A stretch of DNA of 17,666 bases from JAAGZL01 sp964628835 (GCA_964628835.1 CAZVME010000069.1:1-17666), one strand, 5' to 3'; counted from the stretch's first letter, positions 6,322-14,633 are shown. Made by a program: numbers and translations. The notes: generated by a model from the letters alone, not told the origin.

Positions 6322-8469
6322 TTAGACCACGGTTGAATCGTAGGTGATCGATTCAGATGGTCTCTGCATAAAATAACCCTGGATATAATTTATGCCTATA
6401 GTCCATAACACCGCCAGACTGTTAGCGTCCTCCACACCCGTGGCAATACTCTTTATATTGAACGACTGTACTACCCGGTTTATTTCTCCTAACTTATCCT
6501 GTTTTTCCTGGCTTTGACATAATCCATTGGTCAATGACTGGTCCATCTTTATATAGTCGATTGGCATATGTTTTAACAGGAGTTCATTGTTGGGAGTGAG
6601 GCCGAAGCGGTCAATGGCGATCTGGCAGCGTATCTTCCTGAGCCCTTCAATCAGTTTTTTTGCATTTTGTGTATGGGCGCGAATATCTGCTTCGCGAAGC
6701 TGAAATATAACCCAGGTGCCCTTGACATTCAGCTCCCGCAGGCAGTCGCATATCCATAGCAGCAGTGATTCATCCACAGATATATTGATAAAGAATTTTG
6801 TTTTGTGACCCTGGTTTCTCTGCTGGGCAAGTTCTGCCAGAGAGTGCCTGATCACCCAGCGGTCAATCTCTGACATGAGTTCCAGGTATTTTGCGTGATC
6901 CAGAAAATCGTCTGGAAGTATCTCAGCTTCATTCTCATCCATTAGTCTGGTCAATACTGCATAGTGTTCACGAGTGTCACCCTGGAGGCTTACAATGGGC
7001 TGATAGACCAGTTTGAAGCCGTCGTTCTTTAGGGCCTGCTCAATAAGCTGTCTGATCCTTGATGCGTCATCCTCAACGGTGGGCTTTTGCTCTGCCAGGG
7101 GCTCGGTGCTGCCAGAGCCTTCTGCGTCATCGCCGTAGCGTTGCTGCATCTCTTCATCATTGTAGGAGAAGAAGATGTTGCCGCCCTCTCCACGGGCTGC
7201 CTCGCAAGCATTGTATGCCTGGTTGATAAGCTCCTGGCTATTTTGGTTGCCAGCTGAGAGGTAACTTATCCCGATGCTGCACGTGGGCTGTACGCGGTCA
7301 TCCTTAAGCCGAAAAGTGTGTTTTTCGATGGTTGACCTTATGTGCTCAGCAAAGGGTTCAGCTTCAAGTTGCTTGTGTTTTTTGCTTAGAATTACAAATG
7401 CGTGGTCGCCAAATCTGGATATTAGATCGCTCGGGTCAATAGTATCCCTGAGGATATTTGCCGCCTCCTTGATCAGGGTGTCACCGCCGGCTACCCCTAG
7501 TGTAGATCTTATCTTTTGAAAATTGTCGATCTGAATGTAGTGCAAGGCGTAGTTGCTATGGGCGATCTCTTCATCAGATGTTACTTGGTTGAGTCTCTCC
7601 ATCAGGTAGCGTCGGTTGAAAAGTTTGGTTTGAGTGTCCTGGGTCGCGAGCAATTGAATTTTTTCTTCCAGCTCAGTGTCCATTGATTGGTCACGTATTA
7701 TGATCTGGGTACACGGCTCCTTACCAATGCTGGCTGGGGAGAACTTCAGTTGCGCCTCGAACACCTTGCCATCACTGCTTTGGCAGTTACTTTCGAGAGT
7801 TGTGGTTTTTGTGCTGCTGTCCAGGGAACGCAGAAACTCTTTGAATGACTGCTGGTCTTGGGGGGCGATCATGTCCATTATTGGCATACCCTCAAGGTCA
7901 TCCATTTCCACATAACCAAACATGTCTAGATAGCCTTTGTTAGCCTGTATGTACATGCCTTCATGCACGTAGGCGATGGCGTCCCGGGAATTTTCCACCA
8001 GGGTGTTGCAGCGCTCTTCAGATTCATTCAGTCTGCTTTTGATCTGTTCCAATTCTCTGCGGGTCTGTAGATCGGCATACTCCCTGGCGACCACAAGCTG
8101 CAGGTGGTCCATGTCGCCCTTGGAGACCACATCACGGGCGCCGTCCCGCATGGCATCCAGCAGGGGTTCCGGTTCCTGTTCTTCTGGGTAGATGATGATT
8201 ACCGGAGTGCCGGGCCGTCTGCTGTTGCAGAGTGACATAGCGTGACCGGGTGCGATGTTTGCCGCTCCGCAAGTGTACAGGACCATGTCCAGTTCATCGG
8301 AGTCCAGGGTCTCAATCAACTTGTCTTCTCTATCCAGACGGTTGTAGTGAACTGCCATCCCAGTATTGCGCAGGGCGCTTACGTATGCTTGGGTATCATT
8401 TGGAGATTCATCCAGAATCAGGAGAGTTATTGTATTCTCAGGACGCAACTTGTTATTCATTGATTCCAT
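6322..8469 (-). CDS. fimX: FimX-like c-di-GMP receptor (REC-PAS-GGDEF-EAL), type IV pilus regulator
   Basis: About 715 residues (numbering below counts from an upstream TTG at 8481; ATGs at 8469 and 8460 are the likely starts). Domains are REC-like (18-135), PAS (150-270), GGDEF-like (275-440) and EAL-like (472-713). The order and long stretches match Pseudomonas FimX (AIAYVHEGMYI, DDLEGMPIMDMI, GYFMQRPS). All catalytic signatures are lost. The REC domain has no phospho-acceptor aspartate at the end of its third strand, GGDEF reads FGDHA (357-361), and EAL reads AVL (508-510). The YQPI motif and IQGY region used for c-di-GMP binding remain. It should therefore bind, not make or break, c-di-GMP and promote type IV pilus assembly at the pole, working with PilB and PilZ. 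Its upstream neighbour encodes a PilZ-like protein, as in Pseudomonas. Confidence 0.92.
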   Translation of the reverse strand: MESMNNKLRPENTITLLILDESPNDTQAYVSALRNTGMAVHYNRLDREDKLIETLDSDELDMVLYTCGAANIAPGHAMSLCNSRRPGTPVIIIYPEEQEPEPLLDAMRDGARDVVSKGDMDHLQLVVAREYADLQTRRELEQIKSRLNESEERCNTLVENSRDAIAYVHEGMYIQANKGYLDMFGYVEMDDLEGMPIMDMIAPQDQQSFKEFLRSLDSSTKTTTLESNCQSSDGKVFEAQLKFSPASIGKEPCTQIIIRDQSMDTELEEKIQLLATQDTQTKLFNRRYLMERLNQVTSDEEIAHSNYALHYIQIDNFQKIRSTLGVAGGDTLIKEAANILRDTIDPSDLISRFGDHAFVILSKKHKQLEAEPFAEHIRSTIEKHTFRLKDDRVQPTCSIGISYLSAGNQNSQELINQAYNACEAARGEGGNIFFSYNDEEMQQRYGDDAEGSGSTEPLAEQKPTVEDDASRIRQLIEQALKNDGFKLVYQPIVSLQGDTREHYAVLTRLMDENEAEILPDDFLDHAKYLELMSEIDRWVIRHSLAELAQQRNQGHKTKFFINISVDESLLLWICDCLRELNVKGTWVIFQLREADIRAHTQNAKKLIEGLRKIRCQIAIDRFGLTPNNELLLKHMPIDYIKMDQSLTNGLCQSQEKQDKLGEINRVVQSFNIKSIATGVEDANSLAVLWTIGINYIQGYFMQRPSESITYDSTVV

Positions 8470-8496
8470 GCTCGATGCCAAGGGCGTTGAATATCC

Positions 8497-8526
8497 ATAT
8501 TAGATAAAATACACATAACTAAGCAA
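8497..8526 (-). promoter_or_regulatory. Possible fimX promoter
   Basis: Read on the minus strand, TTGCTT (8526-8521) and TAATAT (8502-8497) are separated by 18 bases, and the fimX start lies about 28-37 bases further on. The match to sigma-70 boxes is moderate. It suggests fimX can be transcribed apart from the upstream gene. Confidence 0.35.
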
Positions 8527-8591
8527 CATATATTACGACTTTTGGGGTGCGTGGGTGACCTAGTAACACTATCCAGGTGGATATTACATAG

Positions 8592-8667
8592 AGTTGGCCT
8601 AAGGTTACAATAGCGGAGGTTTGATTTCGTCACTGTTGTCTGGTCATAGCCCCAACTGGTTGTAACC
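8592..8667 (-). other. Possible pseudoknot-forming RNA segment between the FimW-like gene and fimX
   Basis: GGTTACAA (8603-8610) is the exact reverse complement of 8660-8667, and AGTTGG (8592-8597) of 8652-8657. In the minus-strand transcript the order is stem 1, stem 2, stem 1', stem 2', which is an H-type pseudoknot arrangement. The connecting segments are 2, 41 and 5 bases. It begins seven bases after the upstream gene's stop codon. No known riboswitch consensus is recognised, and chance pairing cannot be excluded. Confidence 0.35.
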
Positions 8668-8673
8668 GCCTAG

Positions 8674-10449
8674 TTAATTACCCTCATCCAGGTATACGAA
8701 TTCGAATTGGCTGAATGTGCCGGTGGACTCTAGTAGTCGAATCAGTTTTACCGGCCTTATCTCACCATCATCTTCGATGCTGATGGTGTCACCACTATGC
8801 ATATTGAGGATGGGGAGAACCAGACAGGCCGGATAATTTGATGCAGTAATTTCCGGTAATAGGATGCATTTTTGGCTGGATTCTCCGTGGGCGCTATCAC
8901 CAGGGATGTGAACTCTGATGGCAACGGCGGTGGGTGATATTATCTCTATTCCCAGTTGCAGGCCGACTCCCGGCAGATGTTTAAGCCAGCGCGCAACACC
9001 TATGCTGAATTGGGAGTGGTCACTTGCTGACTGGATCCCAACCAGCTCCCCAACCAGTATTTTAGGTGCGTTAACGCCGTTCCAGTTGATGCAGTAACCG
9101 CCGGCGCTCTCATTGAAGGTCTTGCAGGAGAAGGTGTCTTCCTCTTGCTGCTGTGTCCTGATGGCCCAGGTGGGAGCGCCATCGTCCACTATCCAGGAAC
9201 TGTCTGCCTCTTTAAAGATAGGAATGGCCTCTTCCACTGGGTGGTCAAGGGGAACTATCTGTAGGCTATCGTTGTCGGCGGTGAAATAGCTGGTCAGAAA
9301 AGAGGAGTCCTTGAGCTCTACCTCGTCCTCATCAGGGATGGTCTTATCCTGCTCCTCTATTTTGCTTTCCTGGTTTTTAATCTTGTATGCGGTTATTTGC
9401 GAATGGATGGAATTAATACCAACTGTGGTTTCCAGTCCAAAATTCAGTTTGGTTCGTATAAACCCTCTGTTTGGTGCGTAGGTTATGGATTTAATGACTT
9501 TACGCATCATGGGTACAGTCACCTGCATCTCCTTGGTGAAGATGGTGCTTTTCCTCTTTTTGGTGAAAATGGTATTTAACTCTCTGCGCAGATACTGGGC
9601 AAGTTGACGGGTATCTATCAGCCGGCAACGGCTGTTGAGTTTTCTGGTTTGCATGGATATGTGCATGGGTGGGTCATCACTTCCTGTTCTAACAAAAAAA
9701 TGGTCTTCGCGCTTCTCTTTAGGTTGTGGGGAAAAAATTTTTATATGTCCGGACCACTCAGGCAGTTTCTGGTACAGGTGCTCTATCTCCTGCTGACGCA
9801 GCCGGTATGGTGAGGCCAGGGCCAGTAGAATAGTGTTCTTGTAAACCGCTTCAATGGTGGATGCTGAACCATTGCCGCCATTACCTCCGTTGATCTTGAT
9901 TTTGGCGAGGTTGTTTTGCTCGGCGAAGACAAACAGCTGGTGTATCTCGCGCCAGACATCTGCGGGATATGGGTTATAGACGATTGCAGAGTAGTAGAGT
10001 ACCTTGGACAGATAATGGATCGCCTGATGCAGGGCGATGATCATCAATTTTCGCTCAAACTTCTCCCTTTGGCCAAAGGCCATTTTTTCTATAATGATCT
10101 TATAGGAGTTGGCCACTTCAGAGTTAAGTTCGCGGCATAGCACAACCACCTTTTGATTCTTTGCTGCGAGGGGCAGTTGGGAACCCAGGTAGTACTTTCT
10201 CAGGTTTGCAGCAACATGTTTCACTATTGGGCGGAAGATATTGATGATCTTGATGCGCTTCAGGTTCGGCAGCTCAATACGATTGAACTCAACCAGTGTC
10301 TGGAAGATACGCTTTGATGACTCCCTGGTGTTGGCTATGGGAAGGTTGGTTACCAACGCTTTTACCTCCTTGATATCCAGGAGGATTGATTCTGTCGGGG
10401 CTGCTGTTCTCTCAGGTAGATTCAGCTTGAGATGAAAAGTGTTGATCAT
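8674..10449 (-). CDS. FimW-like protein with C-terminal PilZ-like domain
   Basis: This is a 591-residue cytoplasmic protein with no signal peptide or membrane helix. The N-terminal 340 residues are largely helical (for example 100-180) and match no domain I know; a Gly/Asn-rich stretch, GGNGGNGSAS, lies at 188-197. Residues 345-385 are charged and linker-like. The C-terminal part (about 438-590) looks PilZ-like: NESAGGY (446-452) fits the [D/N]xSxxG motif, followed by strands GELVGI and GVARWL. The RxxxR half of the c-di-GMP signature is not evident; only Arg431 is near. In Pseudomonas aeruginosa I recall fimX beside a similar large gene encoding the c-di-GMP effector FimW, which assists surface-induced type IV pili, and synteny supports the same assignment here. 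The ATG at 10449 is preceded by TGGGATT. The gene is 192 bases upstream of fimX. Confidence 0.72.
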   Translation of the reverse strand: MINTFHLKLNLPERTAAPTESILLDIKEVKALVTNLPIANTRESSKRIFQTLVEFNRIELPNLKRIKIINIFRPIVKHVAANLRKYYLGSQLPLAAKNQKVVVLCRELNSEVANSYKIIIEKMAFGQREKFERKLMIIALHQAIHYLSKVLYYSAIVYNPYPADVWREIHQLFVFAEQNNLAKIKINGGNGGNGSASTIEAVYKNTILLALASPYRLRQQEIEHLYQKLPEWSGHIKIFSPQPKEKREDHFFVRTGSDDPPMHISMQTRKLNSRCRLIDTRQLAQYLRRELNTIFTKKRKSTIFTKEMQVTVPMMRKVIKSITYAPNRGFIRTKLNFGLETTVGINSIHSQITAYKIKNQESKIEEQDKTIPDEDEVELKDSSFLTSYFTADNDSLQIVPLDHPVEEAIPIFKEADSSWIVDDGAPTWAIRTQQQEEDTFSCKTFNESAGGYCINWNGVNAPKILVGELVGIQSASDHSQFSIGVARWLKHLPGVGLQLGIEIISPTAVAIRVHIPGDSAHGESSQKCILLPEITASNYPACLVLPILNMHSGDTISIEDDGEIRPVKLIRLLESTGTFSQFEFVYLDEGN

Positions 10450-10501
10450 AATCCCAGGATATCTCCACTAATTATTATTATGTAGGACGCCGTCTCTGCT
10501 G

Positions 10502-10533
10502 ATTATATATTTTTTTTCGGATCTATATGTCAC
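10502..10533 (-). promoter_or_regulatory. Promoter of the FimW-like gene
   Basis: On the minus strand, GTGACA (10533-10528) and TATATA (10509-10504) are separated by 18 bases. The -10 overlaps a perfect TATAAT (10507-10502) and the spacer contains eight consecutive A. The start codon at 10449 is about 50 bases downstream. This is the strongest sigma-70-like element in the 152-base gap below epmB. Confidence 0.55.
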
Positions 10534-10601
10534 TAAATATGCCTCTGATGCCATTAAATAAGTACGGGGCTGGTTTTAAATGCTTCAGAATCCGGCTAAT
10601 T

Positions 10602-11597
10602 CTATAAAGATACCGGTAGCTTTGATTTTGCCCCGGCCTTCTCATACACCAGTTTTGGAACAAGATATCCCGGCAACAGAGTCTGTAGCTGGTTGTGGAT
10701 GGAGATGGCCTCATTGGTTACAACCTCAAAGTGCATGGCCCCTTGTACCCGGTCCAGCATGTGCAGATAGTAGGGTAGTATGCCCAGGGAGAACAGCCTG
10801 GTGCAGAGTTGGTGCAGTACCTCAGCACTGTCGTTAATATCCCGCAACAGCACGGACTGGTTAAGCAGGGTGACACCTTGCTGTGATAGCTCCTTCATTG
10901 CCATGGCCACACTCTGATCCAATTCATTGGCATGATTGCTGTGCACAACCATTATGGTTTGAAATCGGTTGCTGGCCAATATGGTTACCAACTCCGGGGT
11001 GATTCTCTCCGGCAGGGTTACCGGTATGCGGCTATGGATGCGTAGGCGCTGAATCCGTTCTATCTGCTCCAGGCCCTGTATCAGCTCTTTTAGTGCGGTA
11101 TCGCTCAACATCAGTGGGTCGCCACCACTCAGGATCACCTCTTCGATATCCTGGTTATTTTTAAGGTACTCCATGGCTTGTTCCATATTGACGCCACAGG
11201 TATTTGACCCGGAGTAGTCAAAGTGCCGCCGGAAACAGTATCGGCAGTGGATGGAGCAGGCGCCGGTGGTTATAAACAGGGCACGTCCGGAGTATTTATG
11301 TAGTAGCCCCGGCGTCATGGTGGCTGCGGTGTCTCCCACCGGGTCCAGGCAAAACCCCGGTCTGCTGTGCAACTCATCACGGCGGGGAATCACCTGGAGC
11401 AGTAGAGGGTCTTTGGGGTTCTGTTTTTCCATCCTCTCGGCAAAGCCACGGGGCACCAGCATGGAGAATCCGGTGTCCGGCACCGGACCTGAATAGAGTG
11501 TGGCCGGATCAATCTGCAGAAAACCGGCAAGCTCATCCGGTTCCCTGAAGGCATTTGTCAGCGATTGGTGCCAAGCAGGCACGGTTCGGGTTATCAT
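10602..11597 (-). CDS. epmB: EF-P beta-lysylation protein EpmB (lysine 2,3-aminomutase family)
   Basis: This 331-residue radical-SAM, PLP-dependent enzyme converts (S)-alpha-lysine to (R)-beta-lysine, the substrate that EpmA attaches to EF-P. The iron-sulfur motif is Cys114-x3-Cys118-x2-Cys121 (CSIHCRYCFRRHF). It is followed by ILSGGDPLM, RLRIHSRIPVTLPERI and LLNQSVLLRDINDS, all hallmarks of the family and colinear with E. coli EpmB (342 residues). Residues VPKLV near the C terminus also match. I chose the ATG at 11597 (MITRTVPAW) with AGGA just before it, because the frame's earlier ATG at 11633 would overlap the efp start codon on the other strand. It is divergent from efp with only 34 bases between start codons. 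This arrangement is common in gammaproteobacteria and itself supports the assignment. Confidence 0.95.
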   Translation of the reverse strand: MITRTVPAWHQSLTNAFREPDELAGFLQIDPATLYSGPVPDTGFSMLVPRGFAERMEKQNPKDPLLLQVIPRRDELHSRPGFCLDPVGDTAATMTPGLLHKYSGRALFITTGACSIHCRYCFRRHFDYSGSNTCGVNMEQAMEYLKNNQDIEEVILSGGDPLMLSDTALKELIQGLEQIERIQRLRIHSRIPVTLPERITPELVTILASNRFQTIMVVHSNHANELDQSVAMAMKELSQQGVTLLNQSVLLRDINDSAEVLHQLCTRLFSLGILPYYLHMLDRVQGAMHFEVVTNEAISIHNQLQTLLPGYLVPKLVYEKAGAKSKLPVSL

Positions 11598-11631
11598 GTC
11601 CTGATTATATTCTTTGCTTCTTGAGGATGAC

Positions 11632-12201
11632 ATGGCAAGTTACAGTACCAATGAGTTCAAGGGTGGTCTTAAGATCATGCTGGATGGAGACCCCTGCTCG
11701 ATTATAGAAAACGAATTTGTAAAGCCCGGCAAGGGCCAGGCGTTCAACCGGGTAAAAATCCGTAATCTTAAGAATGGACGGGTAATTGAGCGCACCTTTA
11801 AGTCTGGAGAGTCGGTCGAAGCTGCGGATGTCATCGAAATGGAGATGCAATATCTCTACAGCGATGGCGAATTCTGGCATTTTATGGATCCTGAGACATT
11901 TGAGCAAACTACAGCAGATGACAAGGCTGTAGGCGACAATATCAAGTGGCTCAAGGAACAGGATGTATGCACCGTCACCCTGTGGAATAACAACCCGATT
12001 ATTGTTGAGTCACCCAATTTTGTGGTGCTGACCGTTACTGACACCGATCCGGGCCTGAAGGGTGATACCTCTGGCAGTGGTGGCAAACCCGCCACCTTGG
12101 AGACCGGGGCTGTGGTACGGGTTCCACTGTTTGTGCAGATTGAAGATGCCATTAAGGTGGATACCCGCTCCGGTGAATATGTGTCCCGCGTCAAAGAGTG
12201 A
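11632..12201 (+). CDS. efp: Translation elongation factor P
   Basis: This 189-residue EF-P enters the ribosomal E site and rescues ribosomes stalled on consecutive prolines. It is colinear with E. coli EF-P (188 residues). Domain I is a KOW-like barrel with the modification loop FVKPGKGQAF, in which Lys34 is the beta-lysylation site. Domains II and III are OB folds containing LYSDGEFWHFMDPETFEQ and the C-terminal DTDPGLKGDT and VDTRSGEYVSRVKE. The ATG at 11632 follows GAGGA (11622-11626), and an earlier in-frame start at 11614 is not needed. epmA begins 12 bases after the stop codon, so substrate and ligase are co-transcribed, with epmB divergent. Retention of Lys34 agrees with the presence of both modification enzymes. 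Confidence 0.97.
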   Translation: MASYSTNEFKGGLKIMLDGDPCSIIENEFVKPGKGQAFNRVKIRNLKNGRVIERTFKSGESVEAADVIEMEMQYLYSDGEFWHFMDPETFEQTTADDKAVGDNIKWLKEQDVCTVTLWNNNPIIVESPNFVVLTVTDTDPGLKGDTSGSGGKPATLETGAVVRVPLFVQIEDAIKVDTRSGEYVSRVKE

Positions 12202-12213
12202 CCCTGCGCAGAC

Positions 12214-13197
12214 GTGAGTGATTGCTTGCCCTGGGCGCCGGTTGCAGACCCTGACATGCTCAGGTCCAGGGCTGAATTGCTGGCCAATATACGCAGCTTT
12301 TTTCAGGGCTTGGGCGTCATGGAGGTGGAGACCCCCATCTGTTCCGGCAGTGCCTCTACCGACCCCATGTTGGAGAGTTTTACCACCAGCTTCACCGGCC
12401 CTGGTGTACCGAAAGCCAAGGAGCTGTTCCTCCACACCTCACCTGAGTTCCCAATGAAGCGGCTTCTGGCCGCTGGAACGGGCCCCATCTACCAGATGTG
12501 CAAGGTGTTTCGTAACGGTGAGTGCGGGCGGATGCACAACCCTGAGTTCACCCTGCTGGAGTGGTACCAACCGGGTTATGATCACCATCAGCTGATGGAT
12601 GAGGTGGCGGGGCTGATCAATGGTCTGCTTCCGGCCCCTCTGCCGGTTGAGCGGGTCAGTTATGCAGAGCTGTTCCAGAGGCATCTAAGTTTTGATCCGC
12701 GCCAGGGGTCAGTGGAGGAGTTGCGTGGCTATGCGGTTAAGGCCGGAGTGCCTGGTGCTGAATCCTTGGATCTTCAGAGTGTCGATGGCTGGCTGGATCT
12801 GTTGCTGACTCACTGCATCGAACCCCATCTGGGGCAGGGTAACCTTTGCTTTGTCTACGACTATCCGGCAACCCAGGCCTCATTGGCCAGGGTACGACCT
12901 GGCAACCCGCCACTGGCTGAAAGATTTGAACTCTACATGGAAGGGATTGAGCTGGCTAATGGCTTTCATGAATTAACCTCGGAGCCAGAGCAGAGGAGCC
13001 GCTTTAATGCGGATCTAGATCAACGTCGGGTCAATGGGGTTATGGATGTACCAATGGATGAGTTGCTGTTGGCGGCGTTGCATGCTGGACTGCCGGAGTG
13101 TTCCGGCGTGGCCCTCGGGATCGATCGGCTGCTGATGCGGTTGACTGGGGTCAGTCATATTCAGGATGTTCTGGCATTTCCCATGGAGCGGGCATAG
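12214..13197 (+). CDS. epmA: EF-P beta-lysine ligase EpmA (PoxA/GenX)
   Basis: This is a 327-residue paralogue of class II lysyl-tRNA synthetase lacking the anticodon-binding domain. It activates (R)-beta-lysine with ATP and transfers it to Lys34 of EF-P. Class II motifs are visible: motif 1 near FFQGLGVMEVETP (29-41), motif 2 as KVFRNGECGRMHNPEFTLLE, and motif 3 as SGVALGIDRLLM near the C terminus. RFELYMEGIELANGFHEL is the conserved substrate-pocket block. The start codon is GTG at 12214, with little Shine-Dalgarno. It was chosen because MSDCLPW aligns with the E. coli N terminus and total length is nearly equal (325). Translation is probably helped by efp, which ends 12 bases earlier. The EF-P hydroxylase EpmC is not in this window. 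Confidence 0.95.
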   Translation: MSDCLPWAPVADPDMLRSRAELLANIRSFFQGLGVMEVETPICSGSASTDPMLESFTTSFTGPGVPKAKELFLHTSPEFPMKRLLAAGTGPIYQMCKVFRNGECGRMHNPEFTLLEWYQPGYDHHQLMDEVAGLINGLLPAPLPVERVSYAELFQRHLSFDPRQGSVEELRGYAVKAGVPGAESLDLQSVDGWLDLLLTHCIEPHLGQGNLCFVYDYPATQASLARVRPGNPPLAERFELYMEGIELANGFHELTSEPEQRSRFNADLDQRRVNGVMDVPMDELLLAALHAGLPECSGVALGIDRLLMRLTGVSHIQDVLAFPMERA

Positions 13198-13232
13198 TCT
13201 CCATGATGTTTTCTTAATTAGGGTTGTGAAAT

Positions 13233-13643
13233 ATGAACAGTGAAAAACAGAGTAGGCCAGAAGAACACCATGTGGCGGTGCTGGGTGCCCACACCAAACC
13301 AGCACGTTACTCCAACCAGGCGGTGTGTCTGCTACTGGAACATGGATACAAGGTAACCCCGGTGCACCCCAAATTTGAGCAGATCGAAGGCTTGCAGATG
13401 GCCCCGTCACTCCAGGATATCCACGGTCCGGTGGATACCCTCACCCTGTATGTGGGGCCTGACCGCATCCGTCCCATGATAGATGAGATCCTGACGTTGG
13501 CGCCGGGACGCGTTATCTGCAACCCAGGCACCGAGTCCAAGGAACTTCAGGAGCGGCTCGATGCCGCAGGTATTCCCTGGCTTGAGGCCTGTACCCTGGT
13601 GATGCTGCGTCTGGGTAACTTTCTGGATAACCCGGCGGATTAG
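13233..13643 (+). CDS. CoA-binding domain protein (YccU-like)
   Basis: This is a 136-residue single-domain Rossmann-like protein. HVAVLGAHTKPARYSNQAV (13-31) is the nucleotide-binding turn. It is followed by GYKVTPVHPKFEQIEG and VICNPGTESKELQE, characteristic of the CoA-binding domain family (PF13380) that includes E. coli YccU. Family members bind CoA or related nucleotides, but their physiological role is largely unknown. The ATG at 13233 is preceded by AGGGTTGTG. It lies 35 bases after epmA and could share its transcript, though no functional link is apparent. The 12-base spacer to the convergent ppk2 holds only a GGGCCC palindrome, with no intrinsic terminator. Confidence 0.85.
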   Translation: MNSEKQSRPEEHHVAVLGAHTKPARYSNQAVCLLLEHGYKVTPVHPKFEQIEGLQMAPSLQDIHGPVDTLTLYVGPDRIRPMIDEILTLAPGRVICNPGTESKELQERLDAAGIPWLEACTLVMLRLGNFLDNPAD

Positions 13644-13655
13644 TGTTGACGGGCC

Positions 13656-14528
13656 CTAAGGATATTTGTCCGGCACAAAGGTCTGATCGGTAAATGGAGG
13701 CCGCACGTATCCGGCGCTGTCTTCCCGATGCGGCAGTTCGATCGGCTCTGGCGTCAGATCCTCATAGGGGATCATGCTCAGCAGATGGGCAATACAGTTT
13801 AGACGCGCATGCTTCTTAATATCTGACTTCACCACATACCAGGGCGCCTGTTTTATATCAGTATGGGCAAACATCCGGTCCTTCGCCTTGGAGTACTCGA
13901 TCCAACGTGATCTTGACTCAAGATCCATCGGGCTTAGCTTCCAACGCTTATGCGGCTCTTCCAACCTGCTCTGAAATCGCTTCTCCTGCTCTTCATCTGA
14001 AACTGAAAACCAGTATTTGATCAGGATGATGCCGGAACGAACCAGCATGCGTTCGAACTCAGGACAGGAGCGCAGAAATTCGCTGTACTCATCATCGGTG
14101 CAGAACCCCATCACCCGTTCCACCCCGGCGCGGTTATACCAACTGCGGTCAAACAGCACCATCTCACCTACTGCCGGAAGATGTGGTACATAGCGTTGAA
14201 AATACCACTGGCTGGTTTCCCGCTCGGTTGGTGCAGGCAGGGCCACCACCCGACAGATGCGTGAGTTGAGATGTTGGGTTATACGCTTGATTACACCGCC
14301 CTTGCCTGCGGCATCGCGTCCTTCAAACACCACCACCACCTTGAGTCCTTTCTGCTTTATCCACTCATGGAGTTTTACCAACTCCAGTTGCATCCTGAAC
14401 AGCTCTTGCTCATAGACGCTGTTTTTTATCTTTTTAACTGTGGGGCTTTTTACGAATCCATCCTGGATAGAATTGGTTACCGTGGATCTCTTCTTGGTAT
14501 CCGTTTTCTGTTTATCGTTTTTAGACAC
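13656..14528 (-). CDS. ppk2: Polyphosphate kinase 2 (PPK2 family, class I-like)
   Basis: This 290-residue enzyme transfers phosphate between inorganic polyphosphate and nucleoside diphosphates. Key features are Walker A GRDAAGKGG (70-78), the DRSWYNR Walker B/lid region (127-133), and conserved blocks ERETSQWYFQRYVPHLP (102-118), AGVERVMGF and LEEPHKRWKLSPMDLESRSRW. A single domain of this length with RAGVERVMGF suggests the class I group that acts on ADP or GDP. The first 30 residues are Lys/Thr-rich and dispensable-looking. The start is GTG at 14528 with GGGAGAG (14534-14540) well placed upstream. It stands alone on the minus strand, downstream of the PAN lipoprotein, with the CoA-binding gene convergent. 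The direction of catalysis in vivo cannot be read from sequence. Confidence 0.93.
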   Translation of the reverse strand: MSKNDKQKTDTKKRSTVTNSIQDGFVKSPTVKKIKNSVYEQELFRMQLELVKLHEWIKQKGLKVVVVFEGRDAAGKGGVIKRITQHLNSRICRVVALPAPTERETSQWYFQRYVPHLPAVGEMVLFDRSWYNRAGVERVMGFCTDDEYSEFLRSCPEFERMLVRSGIILIKYWFSVSDEEQEKRFQSRLEEPHKRWKLSPMDLESRSRWIEYSKAKDRMFAHTDIKQAPWYVVKSDIKKHARLNCIAHLLSMIPYEDLTPEPIELPHREDSAGYVRPPFTDQTFVPDKYP

Positions 14529-14552
14529 AACACTCTCCCATTATTACTTCGG

Positions 14553-14570
14553 TATAGGCGCTATAGGCGC
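14553..14570. repeat. Tandem 9-base repeat upstream of ppk2
   Basis: TATAGGCGC occurs twice back to back (14553-14561 and 14562-14570), followed by a third TATAG core at 14573-14577. This creates a CTATAG / CTATAG hairpin with a five-base loop (14561-14577). It lies 25-50 bases before the ppk2 start, where a promoter or operator would be expected. Confidence 0.55.
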
Positions 14571-14633
14571 TCTATAGTAATTCTTGTTTGCCTCTCTCAA
14601 TGGATAAATTCAGGCTGTTGCTGCACTGCCAAT

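Noticed and set aside
8564..8571. TAACACTA, an exact copy of the candidate NrtR half-site, between the FimW-like gene and fimX
   Set aside because: A single 8-base half-site without a partner, next to pilus-regulation genes, is most simply chance.
11856..12435. Minus-strand open frames across efp and the start of epmA
   Set aside because: They lie opposite highly conserved genes, and their sequences look like reverse-frame translations with no domain.
13644..13661. GGGCCC palindrome between the convergent CoA-binding gene and ppk2 as a bidirectional terminator
   Set aside because: The six-base palindrome has no loop and no T-run on either side.
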